From Bog-473 sp963755495 (lineage in GTDB: Bacteria > Actinomycetota > Acidimicrobiia > Acidimicrobiales > RAAP-2), in contig CAVWJS010000016.1 of assembly GCA_963755495.1 (NCBI GenBank), forward strand, positions 72,341 to 136,340: a stretch of DNA of 64,000 bases, given 5' to 3'. The translations under genes and the position numbers were made by a program. Under the pieces are notes generated by a model, which was not told where the DNA came from, made no database searches, and saw only the letters and a program-made list of their open reading frames with translations. Position 1 is the stretch's first letter, and every line of letters begins with the position of its first letter. Shown one piece after another: positions 17,542 through 27,473 of the stretch.

Positions 17542-18500
17542 CAGTGTCCCAGCTCCTCACCCAGCGACTGGGCCATCTGGTGCGTCGTGCGCAGGCCGTG
17601 GGTGCGCGTGAACAACTCGGGCAGAAGGACGACCGGAAGGTCCGGGGAAAGCCCGGCCTGCAGGCGCTGCAAATGCCCGGCGCCGGTCCGACGCATGGTG
17701 ACGGCCAAGCGAGCTGCCTCGAGTATCGGAGCCACCGCTCCTCCGGCCCTCTCCGAGAGCACGGCTTCGGCCTCGGGCCGGCGCAGCTGCTCGAAGACCT
17801 CCTCCTCGCGCTGGCCGAAGAGTTCGGGAAGGACCCGGTTCACCACCACCGCCGAGAGTTGCACCGTGGTCTCTTCCCTGACCCTCGAGGTCAACTCGAG
17901 GGTCTCGTTCACCGGCATCTCCTCCGGCGTGGTCACGGCAATCAGGCCTGTCTTCTGCTCATCGGAGAGAATCTCGAGCATCCAATCGGTCTGGCTCCGA
18001 ATCAGGCCCACCTTGACCAGATCGTTGATGGCTTGAGGGGCGGCCAGCTGGCCGATGATATGGCCGCTGGCCGGCGCATCGACCACGACCAGGTCGTAGT
18101 GGCGCTCGCGCACCTCGTAGCAGAGCTTGCCCGTGGTGAGGATCTCCCGCACGCCCGGGGCGGCCGTGGCCACGAAGTCGAACGCCTTGGCCAGTGGTCC
18201 GATGCGGCCCACCACAGGGATACGCAGGTGCAGTTTGAGGTACTCGCGCAGGGACGCTTCGGTGTCCATCGACATGGAGGAGATCCGGGGGGCGATCTCT
18301 CGTGGCACAAAGTCGGTGGGTGCCGCTTCGAAGAGAGCCGCCAAATCTCCCTTGGCGTCCACTTCACAGGCCAGCACGTGCTTGCCATGATCGGCCCCCA
18401 GTTGCGCCAGGGCGGCGGCGACCGTCGTCTTGCCCACGCCACCCTTACCGGTGACGAAAACCAGCTTCAGCTGGAGGAGGTCAGGAGCGGTTGCGCTCAC
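17541..18500 (-). CDS. ArsA/Get3-type ATPase, first of a pair (BagA/Rv3679-like)
   Basis: 319 residues. Walker A is VFVTGKGGVGKTTVAAALAQ near residue 18, followed by VLACEVDAKGDLAALFEA, DLVVVDAPASGHIIGQL (switch II) and VVVNRVLPELFG. It is shorter than the second ATPase and, as in the mycobacterial pair, differs from it in sequence, consistent with a heterodimer. The stop overlaps the next ATG (TGATG), so translation is coupled and equal amounts are expected. A DUF3107 gene precedes it by 24 bases on the same strand. Confidence 0.88.
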   Translation of the reverse strand: MSATAPDLLQLKLVFVTGKGGVGKTTVAAALAQLGADHGKHVLACEVDAKGDLAALFEAAPTDFVPREIAPRISSMSMDTEASLREYLKLHLRIPVVGRIGPLAKAFDFVATAAPGVREILTTGKLCYEVRERHYDLVVVDAPASGHIIGQLAAPQAINDLVKVGLIRSQTDWMLEILSDEQKTGLIAVTTPEEMPVNETLELTSRVREETTVQLSAVVVNRVLPELFGQREEEVFEQLRRPEAEAVLSERAGGAVAPILEAARLAVTMRRTGAGHLQRLQAGLSPDLPVVLLPELFTRTHGLRTTHQMAQSLGEELGH

Positions 18501-18524
18501 TGTCCACCCACCGACAGCAGGGCG

Positions 18525-18761
18525 TCAGGGTGCGCCGAACCCGACACGTCGCTCGGCGGTCGGAGCTCCCACTTCGATGTATGCCACCTTTGCCACCGGC
18601 ACACCCACCTTGCGGCCCTTCCTGTCCGTCAGCCACAAGACACCGTCACCCGTCTTGAGGAGCTTCTCGATGTCCGCCACAACTTTGTCGCGGTCGGCGT
18701 CATCCTTCAGCTCGACTTCCAGCTCCTTGGGTGACTGGATGATTCCGATGCGCACGTCCAC
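18525..18761 (-). CDS. DUF3107 family protein
   Basis: 78 residues: VDVRIGIIQSPKELEVELKD, VVADIEKLLKTGDGVLWLTD, and a C-terminal VAKVAYIEVGAP. This is the small actinobacterial DUF3107 family (TB9.4-like in mycobacteria); its role is unknown. GTG 18761 is chosen because AGAGGAG lies nine bases upstream; the longer open frame upstream has no family content. It is the likely first gene of the minus-strand group with the two ArsA-type ATPases. The divergent dGTPase gene starts 80 bases away. Confidence 0.85.
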   Translation of the reverse strand: MDVRIGIIQSPKELEVELKDDADRDKVVADIEKLLKTGDGVLWLTDRKGRKVGVPVAKVAYIEVGAPTAERRVGFGAP

Positions 18762-18840
18762 CTGATCTGACTCCTCTCGATGGTCCCTCGCGGGGCCTGC
18801 GGGCACTTGGACGTTACAGCGACGCGGCAGACTGCATGAC

Positions 18841-20073
18841 ATGAGCCAGGTCGATCGGCACAACCAGTCGGAGCGCAACTTGCGTTGGGCCTCCACCATG
18901 GCGGGCTATGCAGGGCCTGTACGCCTGGCACACGCCGATTCCTCAGCCCGGATCGACCGTCCACGAGCGCCTCTCCCCCGAGGAAGCAGTCCCGAAGGGA
19001 ACGGAGTTGTCGGGGAGATGCGAGCGGCCGCGGCGATAGGAACGACCGAGGCGCAACCGCTCGACCGTGACGCCCGGGAGGAGCGCGAGGACAGCTTCCT
19101 CGCCCCCGGCGCCAGCCGGGCCAGCGGGGGTGGCGAGCGGATTCGAGCCGAAGAGCCCGACGAGTGGCGCACCTGTTTCGAACGGGACCGGGACCGGATA
19201 CTGCACGCCACCTCGTTTCGCCGCCTGGCCGGCAAGACGCAGGTATTCGTGTTCCCTCAAGATCACCAGCGCACCCGCCTCACCCACGCCCTGGAAGTGG
19301 CGCAGGTGGCAACCGCCATGGCCCGGGCCTGCCGACTCAACGTCGCGCTCACCGAGGCGATCGCTCTGGGCCACGATTGCGGGCACGGGCCGGGTGGCCA
19401 CGCCAGCGAGGACGCGCTCAACCCCTTTCTGCCCGGCGGCTTCGACCACGCCCCCTGGGGGGCCCACGTCTCGCTGGCGCCCCTCAATCTCTGTGCGCAG
19501 ACCATCGATGGCATCGCCAACCACTCGTGGTCACGTCCCGCTCCGGCCACCCCCGAAGGGGAAGTTGTCAGCTGGGCCGATCGGGTGGCCTACGTCTGCC
19601 ACGACTGGGAGGACGCAGTCCTGACCGGCATCGTGTCCTCGCACCAGCTCCCTCTCATTGTGCGCGACCTCTGCGGCGAGCGGCGCAGCGCACAGTTGGG
19701 TGCCTTTATCCACGCGCTGGTTGCCGCCACCATTCGCAGCGGCCAGGTGGGGATGGACGAGGATGCGGCCGAGGCCCTCGCCGCCTTCCGCGCCTGCAAC
19801 TACGAGCGCATCTACCTGCGCGAGGCCTCCGTCCGGCAGGGCGAAGCCGTGGTGCGCGTCCTGCGGGCATTGGTCGAGCACTTCGCGGACAGGCCGCACC
19901 TGATCACCGAGACCGTGGCGGGGGGACAACCCGACGTCCTCGCCGGCAGCGCGCAGGCGATGCAGGCCGCCGTCACCTATGTAGCCGGCATGACCGACCG
20001 CTTCGCCTTCCGACAAGCAGTCGCGCTCTTGGGATGGGACCCTGACAAGCTCCCTGCCGGAGTGGGGTCATAG
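18841..20073 (+). CDS. dgt: Deoxyguanosinetriphosphate triphosphohydrolase-like protein
   Basis: HD-superfamily dNTP triphosphohydrolase. The conserved part starts near residue 105 (DRDRILHATSFRRLAGKTQV), with the HD-type metal ligands in QRTRLTHALEVAQVA (His), ALGHDCGHGPGGHASE (His-Asp) and VSWADRVAYVCHDWED (Asp). The enzyme cleaves dNTPs to deoxynucleosides and triphosphate, acting on the dNTP pool. The first ~60 residues from ATG 18841 are of low conservation character (arginine/proline-rich); ATG 19018, which gives MRAAAAIGTTEAQPLDR, is an alternative start. The C-terminus is complete (LLGWDPDKLP). Confidence 0.88.
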   Translation: MSQVDRHNQSERNLRWASTMAGYAGPVRLAHADSSARIDRPRAPLPRGSSPEGNGVVGEMRAAAAIGTTEAQPLDRDAREEREDSFLAPGASRASGGGERIRAEEPDEWRTCFERDRDRILHATSFRRLAGKTQVFVFPQDHQRTRLTHALEVAQVATAMARACRLNVALTEAIALGHDCGHGPGGHASEDALNPFLPGGFDHAPWGAHVSLAPLNLCAQTIDGIANHSWSRPAPATPEGEVVSWADRVAYVCHDWEDAVLTGIVSSHQLPLIVRDLCGERRSAQLGAFIHALVAATIRSGQVGMDEDAAEALAAFRACNYERIYLREASVRQGEAVVRVLRALVEHFADRPHLITETVAGGQPDVLAGSAQAMQAAVTYVAGMTDRFAFRQAVALLGWDPDKLPAGVGS

Positions 20074-20095
20074 GGGCGCTCGCAATATGCGGCGT

Positions 20096-21302
20096 CTAAC
20101 GCAAGCTGAGTTCCTTGCGGTAGACGCGGGCCGGTCCGAGGGACGCCAAACGGTCGGCAATGGCGATGAAGGCCTGTGCGGTCTCGCTCTGCGGGTCGAC
20201 AGCGACGATGGGTCGGCCTTCGTCGGCGCCCTGCCGGACCGCAGCCACCAGCGGCACGTGGCCGAGTAGTGGGATGCCGAGGTCTGCTGCGAGGGTGGCA
20301 CCGCCGCCGGCGCCAAAGAGCTCATAGCGCTTGCCATCGTCGCCGGTGAACCAGCTCATGTTCTCGACCACACCGCGCACCGAAAGCTTGAGCCGACGGG
20401 CCGCAAAGGCCGAACGCTGCGCCACCCGTTGTGCCGCTGCCTGCGGTGTCGTCACGACGATGATCTCCGCCCGCGGCATCACGTCGGCCAGGGTGAGGGC
20501 GACGTCACCGGTGCCCGGGGGCATGTCGACAAGCAAGAAGTCCGGCTGGCCCCAGAAGGCATCGGTCAGGAATTGCTGAATGGCCTTGTGCAACATGGGA
20601 CCGCGCCAGATCACCGGTTGATCGTCCGGCACGAAGTAGCCCATGGAGAGGCACTTGACACCGTGGGCCGAGGTGGGGATGACGACGTCACCGAGGATGA
20701 TCGGATCGTGATCGGTGCCGAGCATTTTCGGTACGGAGAAGCCGTAGACATCGGCATCGAGCAGACCGACGCTGTGACCGGCGCGGGCCAACGCCACGGC
20801 GAGGTTCACCGTCACTGTCGACTTGCCGACCCCGCCCTTGCCCGAGGAGACGCCGATGACGCGCGTGGTCGAGTCCGGCTGCAGGAAAACCGGCGTTGTC
20901 TCCGGCTCGGCCCCGTGGGCGTGGCCATGGCCCTCGTGGCCGTGTCCCTCGTGGCCGTGTCCATCATCTGTGTCGGGCACATCGGTGAGCTGATCAGCAG
21001 TGACGCCGAACATGTGCTGACGGAGGACAACCCGTAGGGCGGCGCGCTCGTCGTCACGCATCACCGTCAGATCGAACTCGATCTCCTCGACCCCTGGCAC
21101 AGCGCTGGCCACGCGATGCACCTCATCGGCCAGCTCGTCAGATCCGGGCCACGCCGCCACGGGCAATGCCAGCTCTATTCTGACCCGACGGCGGCGCGAC
21201 CTGCACCTCGCGCAGGAGGCCGATACTGCCCAGCGGCAGACCGAGTTCGGGCTCCACTATCGCTTCGAGCGCCGCTGTGAGCTGTGATTGATCGATTGCC
21301 AT
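20096..21302 (-). CDS. mrp: Mrp/ApbC family iron-sulfur cluster carrier ATPase (one frameshift)
   Basis: An N-terminal MIP18/DUF59 domain (MAIDQSQLTAALEAIVEPEL from ATG 21302, then ELADEVHRVASAVPGVEEIEF) is joined by a His-rich linker to a deviant-Walker-A ATPase: VIGVSSGKGGVGKSTVTVNL, VGLLDADVYGFSVPKML, and LLVDMPPGTGDVALTLAD. The CxxC motif expected for many Mrp proteins near the C-terminus (in ENMSWF) is not present; ENMSWFTGDDGKRYELFG stands there instead. The N-terminal part changes frame near 21178. The linker at about residues 105-125 reads GHGHEGHGHEGHGHAHG. Mrp proteins bind and pass on 4Fe-4S clusters; the nearby SufR-like and desulfurase genes agree with this role. Confidence 0.88.
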
Positions 21303-21416
21303 CCACTTCCTCGTCTTCAGTTGGTGCCTGGACCCAGGGACGCGCCCCCGGGTCGGTCCGAGTGCTGGGCGCATTACCCCAGCTGGCGGCGCCGATCCTT
21401 CGGTAGACTACCCATC

Positions 21417-22178
21417 GTGAGCTCGGGCCCGATCGCAGTGGCGCCAGAAGCACCGAGAGATGGGCCCGGACCGGGGACCGACGACGGCCGGTTCTCGGCC
21501 GCCGTAGCTGCCGTTTCGGCCGCTTTCGGCGACCCCACGCGCCGCGACATCTTCCTCCGCGTACGGGCCACACCCGGCATGACGGCGACCGAGATGGCCC
21601 TCACCTTCTCACTTCACCCCAATGTGGCCCGCCATCACCTCCAACGCCTCGTGGACGGCGGCTACCTCCGGGTGGAGACCAGTCGCCGGGCTCCCGGAGC
21701 AGGACGGCCTTCGAAGCAGTACTTCTGCGTGGAAGAGGAATTGACCGTCGGGCTCATGCAGCGCCGCGACGATCTCCTCATGCGCCTCCTCGCCGAAGCG
21801 ATGCATCGCTTAGGCCCCGACGTGGCCGAGCAGATGGCCGCGCACGTGGGCGAAGAGTACGGGCGTTCGTTGGCCGCGCGCATGACGCCCACCGAGGGAC
21901 AGCGCACCGTGCGCGCCGCAATGCACGTCGTGGCCGACACGCTCACCGCACATGGATTCGCGGCACACGCCGAGGACCGGGGAGAGACCACCGCGGTGGT
22001 CGCCGAACAGTGCCCGTTCGGCAATGCGAGCACCACCAACCCCGTGCTGTGCGCCGTCGATCGGGGCATGGTGGCCGGGTTGCTGGCGGGCCTCTGCGGG
22101 AGTGCCTCCCAACGTGCCCTCCCGGTGATGCTCTCGTCGCGCGCCCGGGGCGATGCCGCCTGCACCGCCTCTGCCTGA
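21417..22178 (+). CDS. SufR-like HTH transcriptional regulator
   Basis: 253 residues from GTG 21417. A winged helix-turn-helix (AFGDPTRRDIFLRVRATPG, MTATEMALTFSLHPNVARHHLQRLVDGGYL) is followed by a C-terminal domain with spaced cysteines: EQCPFGNASTTNPVLCAVDRG has two cysteines 13 apart, and another lies in RGDAACTA at the end. Three cysteines with a 13-residue first spacing resemble the 4Fe-4S site of SufR, the repressor of iron-sulfur assembly genes. The final spacing (37) is longer than in cyanobacterial SufR, so cluster binding is inferred. It precedes the cysteine desulfurase gene by nine bases, and Mrp diverges from it. Confidence 0.8.
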   Translation: MSSGPIAVAPEAPRDGPGPGTDDGRFSAAVAAVSAAFGDPTRRDIFLRVRATPGMTATEMALTFSLHPNVARHHLQRLVDGGYLRVETSRRAPGAGRPSKQYFCVEEELTVGLMQRRDDLLMRLLAEAMHRLGPDVAEQMAAHVGEEYGRSLAARMTPTEGQRTVRAAMHVVADTLTAHGFAAHAEDRGETTAVVAEQCPFGNASTTNPVLCAVDRGMVAGLLAGLCGSASQRALPVMLSSRARGDAACTASA

Positions 22179-22187
22179 GCACCCGAG

Positions 22188-23336
22188 GTGAGGCGCGCGT
22201 ATCTCGATCACGCCAGCACGACCCCACCGCGACCCGAGGCGCTGGCGGCCCTCACGCGGTGGGCGTCACTGCCGACCGCCGATCCCGGAAGGTTGCATGA
22301 GGAAGGCCGCACGGTGCGCGACGCACTCGAAGAGGCGCGCCAGCAAGTAGCGGCATTGGTCGGTACATCACCGCGCCAGGTGGTCTTCACTTCCGGTGGC
22401 ACCGAGGCGATTAACGCCGCCGTGTGGGGAGCCACGCGCCGATCCCCGGGCGCGCCCGTGCTCTACGCCGACGTCGAGCATTCCGCCGTCCGCGAGACAT
22501 CGACCCGGTTCGCCCCGACCGAGGTCATTCCGGTTGACGCCTCGGCCCACATCGACACCACCGCGCTCGAGACCCGTCTGCGCTCGACCACACTGCAGCG
22601 ACCGGCATTGGTGCACTGCCAGTGGGCGAATCACGAAGTGGGGACGCTGCAGCCAGTGCGCGACATCGTCGCGCTGTGCCGTTCTGCCGACGTCACGGTG
22701 CATGTCGATGCTGCGGCAGCATGCGGACACGTCCCGGTCGACCTCAATGAACTGGGAGCGGATCTGGTTAGTTTGAGCGCCCACAAGCTGGGCGGCCTGC
22801 CCGGCGCAGGCGCGCTCGTGATCCGCCGCGGCAGCCGATTCGAACCCCTCCTCGTAGGGGGGGAACAAGAGCGCGGACGCCGCGCCGGGCTGGAAGCGTT
22901 GCCGGCCTTGCTTGCGTTCGGTGCGGCCGCACACGCGCTCGACGCAAACGGCCAGTGGCTCCTCCACCAGGAAGCGCAACGGGCGAGGACGCAGACCGCT
23001 GCGCTCTCGACCCTCGCCACTTCGGTACAGGGAGTAGACGTCGTGGGACCATCATCCGACGACGAGCGGCTGCCGTACCTCGTGTGCCTCGGCGTGCAGG
23101 GCGTCGAGGCCGAGCCGGTGTTGATCGGCCTGGACCGCGTCGGCATCGCCGTGCACTCCGGATCCGCATGCTCGTCGGAGAGCATTGAGCCCTCTCCGGT
23201 CCTCGAGGCGATGGGAGTGGACTCCAATCACTCGCTGCGTGTCTCGGTGGGTTGGTCGACCGACGACGAGGACATCGAGGCGTTCGGCTCTGCGTTCGTC
23301 GAGGTGGTGGCTGCGCTGCGCGCGCTACGGAGTTGA
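22188..23336 (+). CDS. Cysteine desulfurase (NifS/IscS type)
   Basis: 382 residues starting at GTG 22188 with RRAYLDHASTTPPRPE. PLP-binding motifs: FTSGGTEAINAAVWG, VEHSAVRE (stacking His), VHVDAAAACGHVPVD (Asp), SLSAHKLGGLPGAGAL (Schiff-base Lys). The catalytic cysteine is in HSGSACSSESIEPS near residue 320. It extracts sulfur from cysteine for Fe-S clusters or tRNA thiolation. No scaffold (sufU, iscU) or mnmA gene follows, so the acceptor is not shown. It probably shares a transcript with the SufR-like regulator, and its last 12 bases overlap the end of the convergent ccmI gene. Confidence 0.92.
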   Translation: MRRAYLDHASTTPPRPEALAALTRWASLPTADPGRLHEEGRTVRDALEEARQQVAALVGTSPRQVVFTSGGTEAINAAVWGATRRSPGAPVLYADVEHSAVRETSTRFAPTEVIPVDASAHIDTTALETRLRSTTLQRPALVHCQWANHEVGTLQPVRDIVALCRSADVTVHVDAAAACGHVPVDLNELGADLVSLSAHKLGGLPGAGALVIRRGSRFEPLLVGGEQERGRRAGLEALPALLAFGAAAHALDANGQWLLHQEAQRARTQTAALSTLATSVQGVDVVGPSSDDERLPYLVCLGVQGVEAEPVLIGLDRVGIAVHSGSACSSESIEPSPVLEAMGVDSNHSLRVSVGWSTDDEDIEAFGSAFVEVVAALRALRS

Positions 23337-24235
23337 AGTCGTCGTGGTCGTCGACGCTGACCCGATCTCGGTTGCGAGTGCCTTCGCCAGCGCGGGGGCA
23401 AAGGGTCTTTGGCTTCGCTGTAGCCACTGGCAACCACGGACGCCACGCTTACCAGCTGCGCCTGTGGTGGATCGTCCTTCAAGAATTCGGTGAATTCAGC
23501 GACGGCTGCGGTTGGATTCTTATCCTGATTGAGAAGGATCAAGCCGAGAAAGAGATGCCCGGCGTAGTAGGACGGGGCAAGCTGGATCGCTTTGTTCTCG
23601 GCCCGGCGCCCCGCCTGCATCAATGTGGCTGACTTTGCCTTGGTACCGTAATTCCACTCGAGCCAACCAGACGCGGCCAGAGCATTGGGATCCTCCGGAT
23701 CTTCGGAGAGCACCTTGTCGTAGAGCTCGAGCGCCTCGACCCCTTCGTTGTTGTTGTTAAAGACTTCGGCTTCTTCGAGTTGTTGTTCGATCAATTCGAC
23801 CTTGGACTCCGTGATGCTGCCCGAGACGGGTTGCCCCGGAAGGCTCGGGCTCACCGCATGATCCACCAAGATCACCAGTCCCGTGATGATCAGAAGGCAT
23901 GCCACCACGACGCCGATCCGGCGCCGCGTGCCGAAGCGACGTCGGGAAGGCGCAGCCAATTGAACCTCGGTATCGCTCTCGAGCGGTTTGGCACCCGATT
24001 CGTTCGACACTGCCGGACCCAGTGCGGCAAGTTCGGCTTCGACTTCAGTCAGCCGTTTCTGGTCGCGCAGCAGAAGGACGTTGTAGTCGTCTTCCGAGAG
24101 ATCGCCCGCCACGAGCTCACGTTCGGCGTCATCGATCGAACGGAGCAGAAACTCACGCTGATCGTTCAATGACCAGCGTTCTTGCTCGATATCGGCTCGA
24201 CCATCCTCTCCGACAAGTTCGGCGTCAGGCGTCAC
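23325..24235 (-). CDS. ccmI: CcmI-like cytochrome c biogenesis protein with TPR (one frameshift)
   Basis: Begins at a GTG overlapping the ccmH stop (GTGA). An N-terminal coiled, cytoplasmic part (FLLRSIDDAERELVAGDLSEDDY) is followed by one membrane segment (IGVVVACLLIITGLVILV) and a TPR-like C-terminal domain (ALELYDKVLSEDPEDPNALAASGWLEW; YYAGHLFLGLILLNQDK). CcmI delivers apocytochrome to the CcmFH haem ligation complex. Near 23396 a run of five C/G bases marks a frame change; the corrected frame gives ALAKALATEIG, a Thr-rich tail and a stop at 23325, overlapping the desulfurase gene end. Confidence 0.78.
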
Positions 24236-24690
24236 GTCACATCCACCGTGGTTTGTGCTTCTCGGACGGCGGTGAACTGCCGTGACCGTCGCCAGAAGAG
24301 GACGCCGATCACACCCAAGGCGCCCACCCCCAACACGATCGGCACGATCCAGATGAGGGGAAACCCGGCGGCGTCGGGCGGCTCTAAAAGAATAATCTGT
24401 CCATATTGAGCAACGAGCGCATTTTCAATCTGGGCGGTGGTGCGCCCCTGCGCCACCTGCCGCTCGATCTCGTGGCGCACCGCCAACGCGGTTGTTTCCT
24501 CGGACTGGGCCACTGAGACGTCAATGCACGAGGGACAGCGGACGACCGACTCGATAGCTGCTGCGCGCTGAGCGCCCGTCTGCGGCTTCCCTGAGAATGC
24601 GCCACTTCCGATCACCAGCGCCACGACAAGAACGACCAACGGAACCGCAATCCGCAACCAGAGGGGTCGGTGAACCGAGGACTCAGTCAT
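24232..24690 (-). CDS. ccmH: CcmH family thiol oxidoreductase of cytochrome c maturation
   Basis: 152 residues, intact. An N-terminal membrane segment (IAVPLVVLVVALVIGSGAF) is followed by the periplasmic-type domain with the RCPSC motif (VVRCPSCIDVSVAQSEE) that reduces apocytochrome cysteines, then IVAQYGQIILLEPP-like LVAQYGQIILLEPPDAAG and a C-terminal membrane helix (PIVLGVGALGVIGVLFW). It overlaps ccmG by eight bases upstream and ccmI by four downstream. Its usual RCxxC motif is kept as RCPSC. Confidence 0.92.
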   Translation of the reverse strand: MTESSVHRPLWLRIAVPLVVLVVALVIGSGAFSGKPQTGAQRAAAIESVVRCPSCIDVSVAQSEETTALAVRHEIERQVAQGRTTAQIENALVAQYGQIILLEPPDAAGFPLIWIVPIVLGVGALGVIGVLFWRRSRQFTAVREAQTTVDVT

Positions 24691-25277
24691 TGGACTCTCG
24701 TGTCGAGTGACGAGCCAGTTTGTGCGCTTGCTCCAACATCTTCTGTAGGTTCGCCTCGGTGGCGGGCCCGGTCTCCGGTTCCACGGTGATGCGCCCCGAC
24801 GGATCGATGAGGAACGTAGTGGGCGGGGCGGTCACGCCATAGTTCTGGGCGATTGTCCCCCCGGGATCGTTCAACGCCGGCCACGCCGCGCCTTGGGTCT
24901 TCAAGAAACTCTCGGCGGATGACACCTCGTCGTGAAAGACCACACTGACCACGTCGGCGTGATCCTTGGGAGCATTCTGATAGAAGAACGTGATGAGGTC
25001 GGGTGCCTCCTGCTGGCAGGGCCCGCACCAACTGGCGAAGAAGTTGACGAAGACATAGTGGCCGCGCAGCGCGCGCAGCGACACGCGGCGTGCCATTCGC
25101 GTGCTGGATGTTGGCGCCCGAGAACAGGGGGGCCATGTGCCCTACCAGCGGGCTCTCCACCTGCGTCGCCTCCTGCGGCGTACGGGTGGCGAGGACCACA
25201 CCGACGATGGCCAGGGCGAGGAGGACGATGCCCGCCACCCAGCGGGTCGTGTGGCGCCGCCTGCCACGCGTGCTCAC
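24683..25277 (-). CDS. ccmG: CcmG/ResA-like thioredoxin (one frameshift)
   Basis: GTG 25277 overlaps the stop of ccmF (GTGA). A membrane anchor (WVAGIVLLALAIVGVVLATR) is followed by a thioredoxin domain with FFASWCGPCQQEAPDL as active site and the cis-proline in VTAPPTTFLIDPSG. The protein keeps apocytochrome or CcmH thiols reduced on the outer face of the membrane. The frame changes near 25095, between NIQHANGTP and VSLRALRGHYVFVNFF. Electrons for it could come from CcdA encoded at 30894-31739. Confidence 0.88.
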
Positions 25278-27473
25278 GTGGAGGGGGCGCCGTTTCGACC
25301 GGCACTGGGTCTTCTGCAGGCGAGACACCGTGCACGGCCGGCTCGAGGAGAGGCACAGGGCGGTGCGCTCCGTTCCTCGTCTCGTGGTCCGACTCGGGCG
25401 TCGGTTCCGGTCACCATGTCCGAGGGCGCCGAGACCGGATCAGTAGCCCGACGCCGAGATCCTGGAACGAGGGCCAGCAATCCGCCCAATCCCACCAGCA
25501 GGCCGCCGGCCCACAGCCAGGCCAGCAGGGGCTCGATGACCACGCCGATGGCCACCGACCCGGCGGGCAGATTGGGAATGGGTGAGTTACCCGATGTCTT
25601 CCCCAATCCGCCGACCTCGTCGAAGGTGAGGTACACATCGCCGAACGCGCCCGAGTCGATGGCCGGCGTTCCGACGGTGGCCAGCGCCCCCCCGAAATTG
25701 GTGGTGGCCGGCGTGAATACAGCTCCGTCCACCTTGACGAGGGCCTCGTCCGACTGCTTGGACGGGACGTGCTAACGTGTGCGCAGGCCGACGAACTCGA
25801 ACTGGTGGCCGCCGTAGGTCACCACCGTCCCGCGCTGCAGCGCCAACTCGGTCTGATGGCGATAGGTGGTGGCGGCGATGATCCCCACGGCCATGACGAT
25901 GACCCCGAGGTGCACCACCATGCCCCCGTTTGTCCGGCCGATGAGCCCGCGCCACCATCCCACGTGTCGCACACGCGTGGCACGGACCGAGAGCACCAGC
26001 GCCCGTCCGGCGGTGGCGGCAGCGAACGCCCCCAGGCCGAACCCGATCAGCGGGGAGAAGCCGCGCAGGCCGAAGGCGACGCAGAGACCACGGTGAGGAC
26101 ACCGATCCAGGCCGGAATGGCAAGGCGTTGCCACAACATCGGTGCGTTGATCTTGCGCCAACTCAGGGCGGGTGCCACTGCCATGAGGAAGAGGAGCGCC
26201 AAGCCGACGGGAACAGCGACGGTATTGAAGAAGGGTGCGCCCACGTTTACCTGTTGCTGCGTCACCGCCTCGTAGAGAATCGGGTACAGCGTCCCCAACA
26301 GGACGACAAAGGCGAAACCGACGAAGAGCAGGTTGTTCAGCAGAAAGGCTCCCTCGCGACCCAGCGGCGCGTCGATCCCGCCCGGGCGAACGCAGGCGAT
26401 CACCACGCCAGGCGATGAGCCCGAAACCGACGACGACCACGGCGAAGAAGAAGCCGATGAGGAGAGGACCGATCGAGGACTCCGAGAAGGCGTGCACCGA
26501 CTGGATCACGCCCGAGCGGGTGAGGAACGTCCCGAGAATGGTGAGGGCGAAAGTGGCCACCGACAGCGAGAGATTCCACACCCGCATCAGCCCACGTCGT
26601 TCCTGCACCAGCACCGAGTGCAGGTAGGCCGTCCCGCACAACCATGGCAGCAACGCAGCGTTCTCCACCGGATCCCAGCCCCAGAAGCCGCCCCAGCCGA
26701 GGACCTGGTAGGACCACCACGCTCCGAGCACGATGCCGACGGAAAGGAAGGTGAACGACACCAATGTCCAGCGGCGGCACTCGATCTGCCATCGATCGCC
26801 TATGCGCCCAGTGGCCAGCATGCCGATGGCGAAGGCAAACGGCACCGTGAACCCGACGAATCCGATGTAGAGGAGCGGCGGGTGGATGGCTACCAACGGG
26901 TTGTCCTGAAGAAGCGAGTTGGGCCCCAACCCTGCCAGCACGTTGTGCGTCGTGACGAACGGATTGGCAGGTCCGATCATCATGCCGAAGAAGAACGCCG
27001 TGACGACGAAGAGCACCAGCGTGGCCCACCGGATGACCGGGTCCGAGGCAACAGCGCGATAGCGCCAGACGAAGATGGCGCAGAAGACCGTAAGGACGAA
27101 ACCCCACAAGAGGATCGAACCGGCCAGGGCGGACCACAGACCGGTGATCGAATAGAGCAAGCGGAGTGACGGTGCTGTTGTTCTCCGCCACGAAGACAAT
27201 GCTGAAGTCGTGCGTGACGAGGGCGCGCTCCATGGCGAGGATGGCCAGCACCGCGCCGATCAGCATGAGTGGAACGAATAACCGCCCTTCAAAAAACGCC
27301 GTCGAGCCTGTAGAGACGCGGACGAACGACGTCGACGGCACGGAAGATGTGGGTGAAGACGAGACGACAGAGGCCCGCTGGCGCACGAGGCCGACCGCGA
27401 TCGCCACGGCTCCGACCACGCTGGCCCCGAACGCGAGCCAGACGCCGACCGATCCGAGCGCTGCGTTCAACAT
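25274..27473 (-). CDS. ccmF: CcmF haem lyase, large membrane protein (about four frameshifts)
   Basis: From ATG 27473 (MLNAALGSVGVWLAFGASV) to stop 25274, about 730 codons. Many membrane segments are visible, plus the haem-handling WWD signature WGGFWGWDPVENAALLPWL and conserved loops HNVLAGLGPNSLLQDN, AIHPPLLYIGFVGFTVPFA, GTFLTRSGVIQSVHAF and LLGTLYPILYEAVT. Pieces lie in three frames with shifts near 27168, 26395, 26080 and 25775, and the family order is unbroken. CcmF with CcmH ligates haem to apocytochrome c on the outer membrane face. All conserved loops are intact, which argues for sequence indels rather than decay. Confidence 0.88.

Noticed and set aside
16378..18500. Arsenic resistance operon
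   Set aside because: ArsA-type ATPases are present, but no arsB, arsD, arsR or arsC lies near; the pair fits the actinobacterial Rv3679/Rv3680 type.
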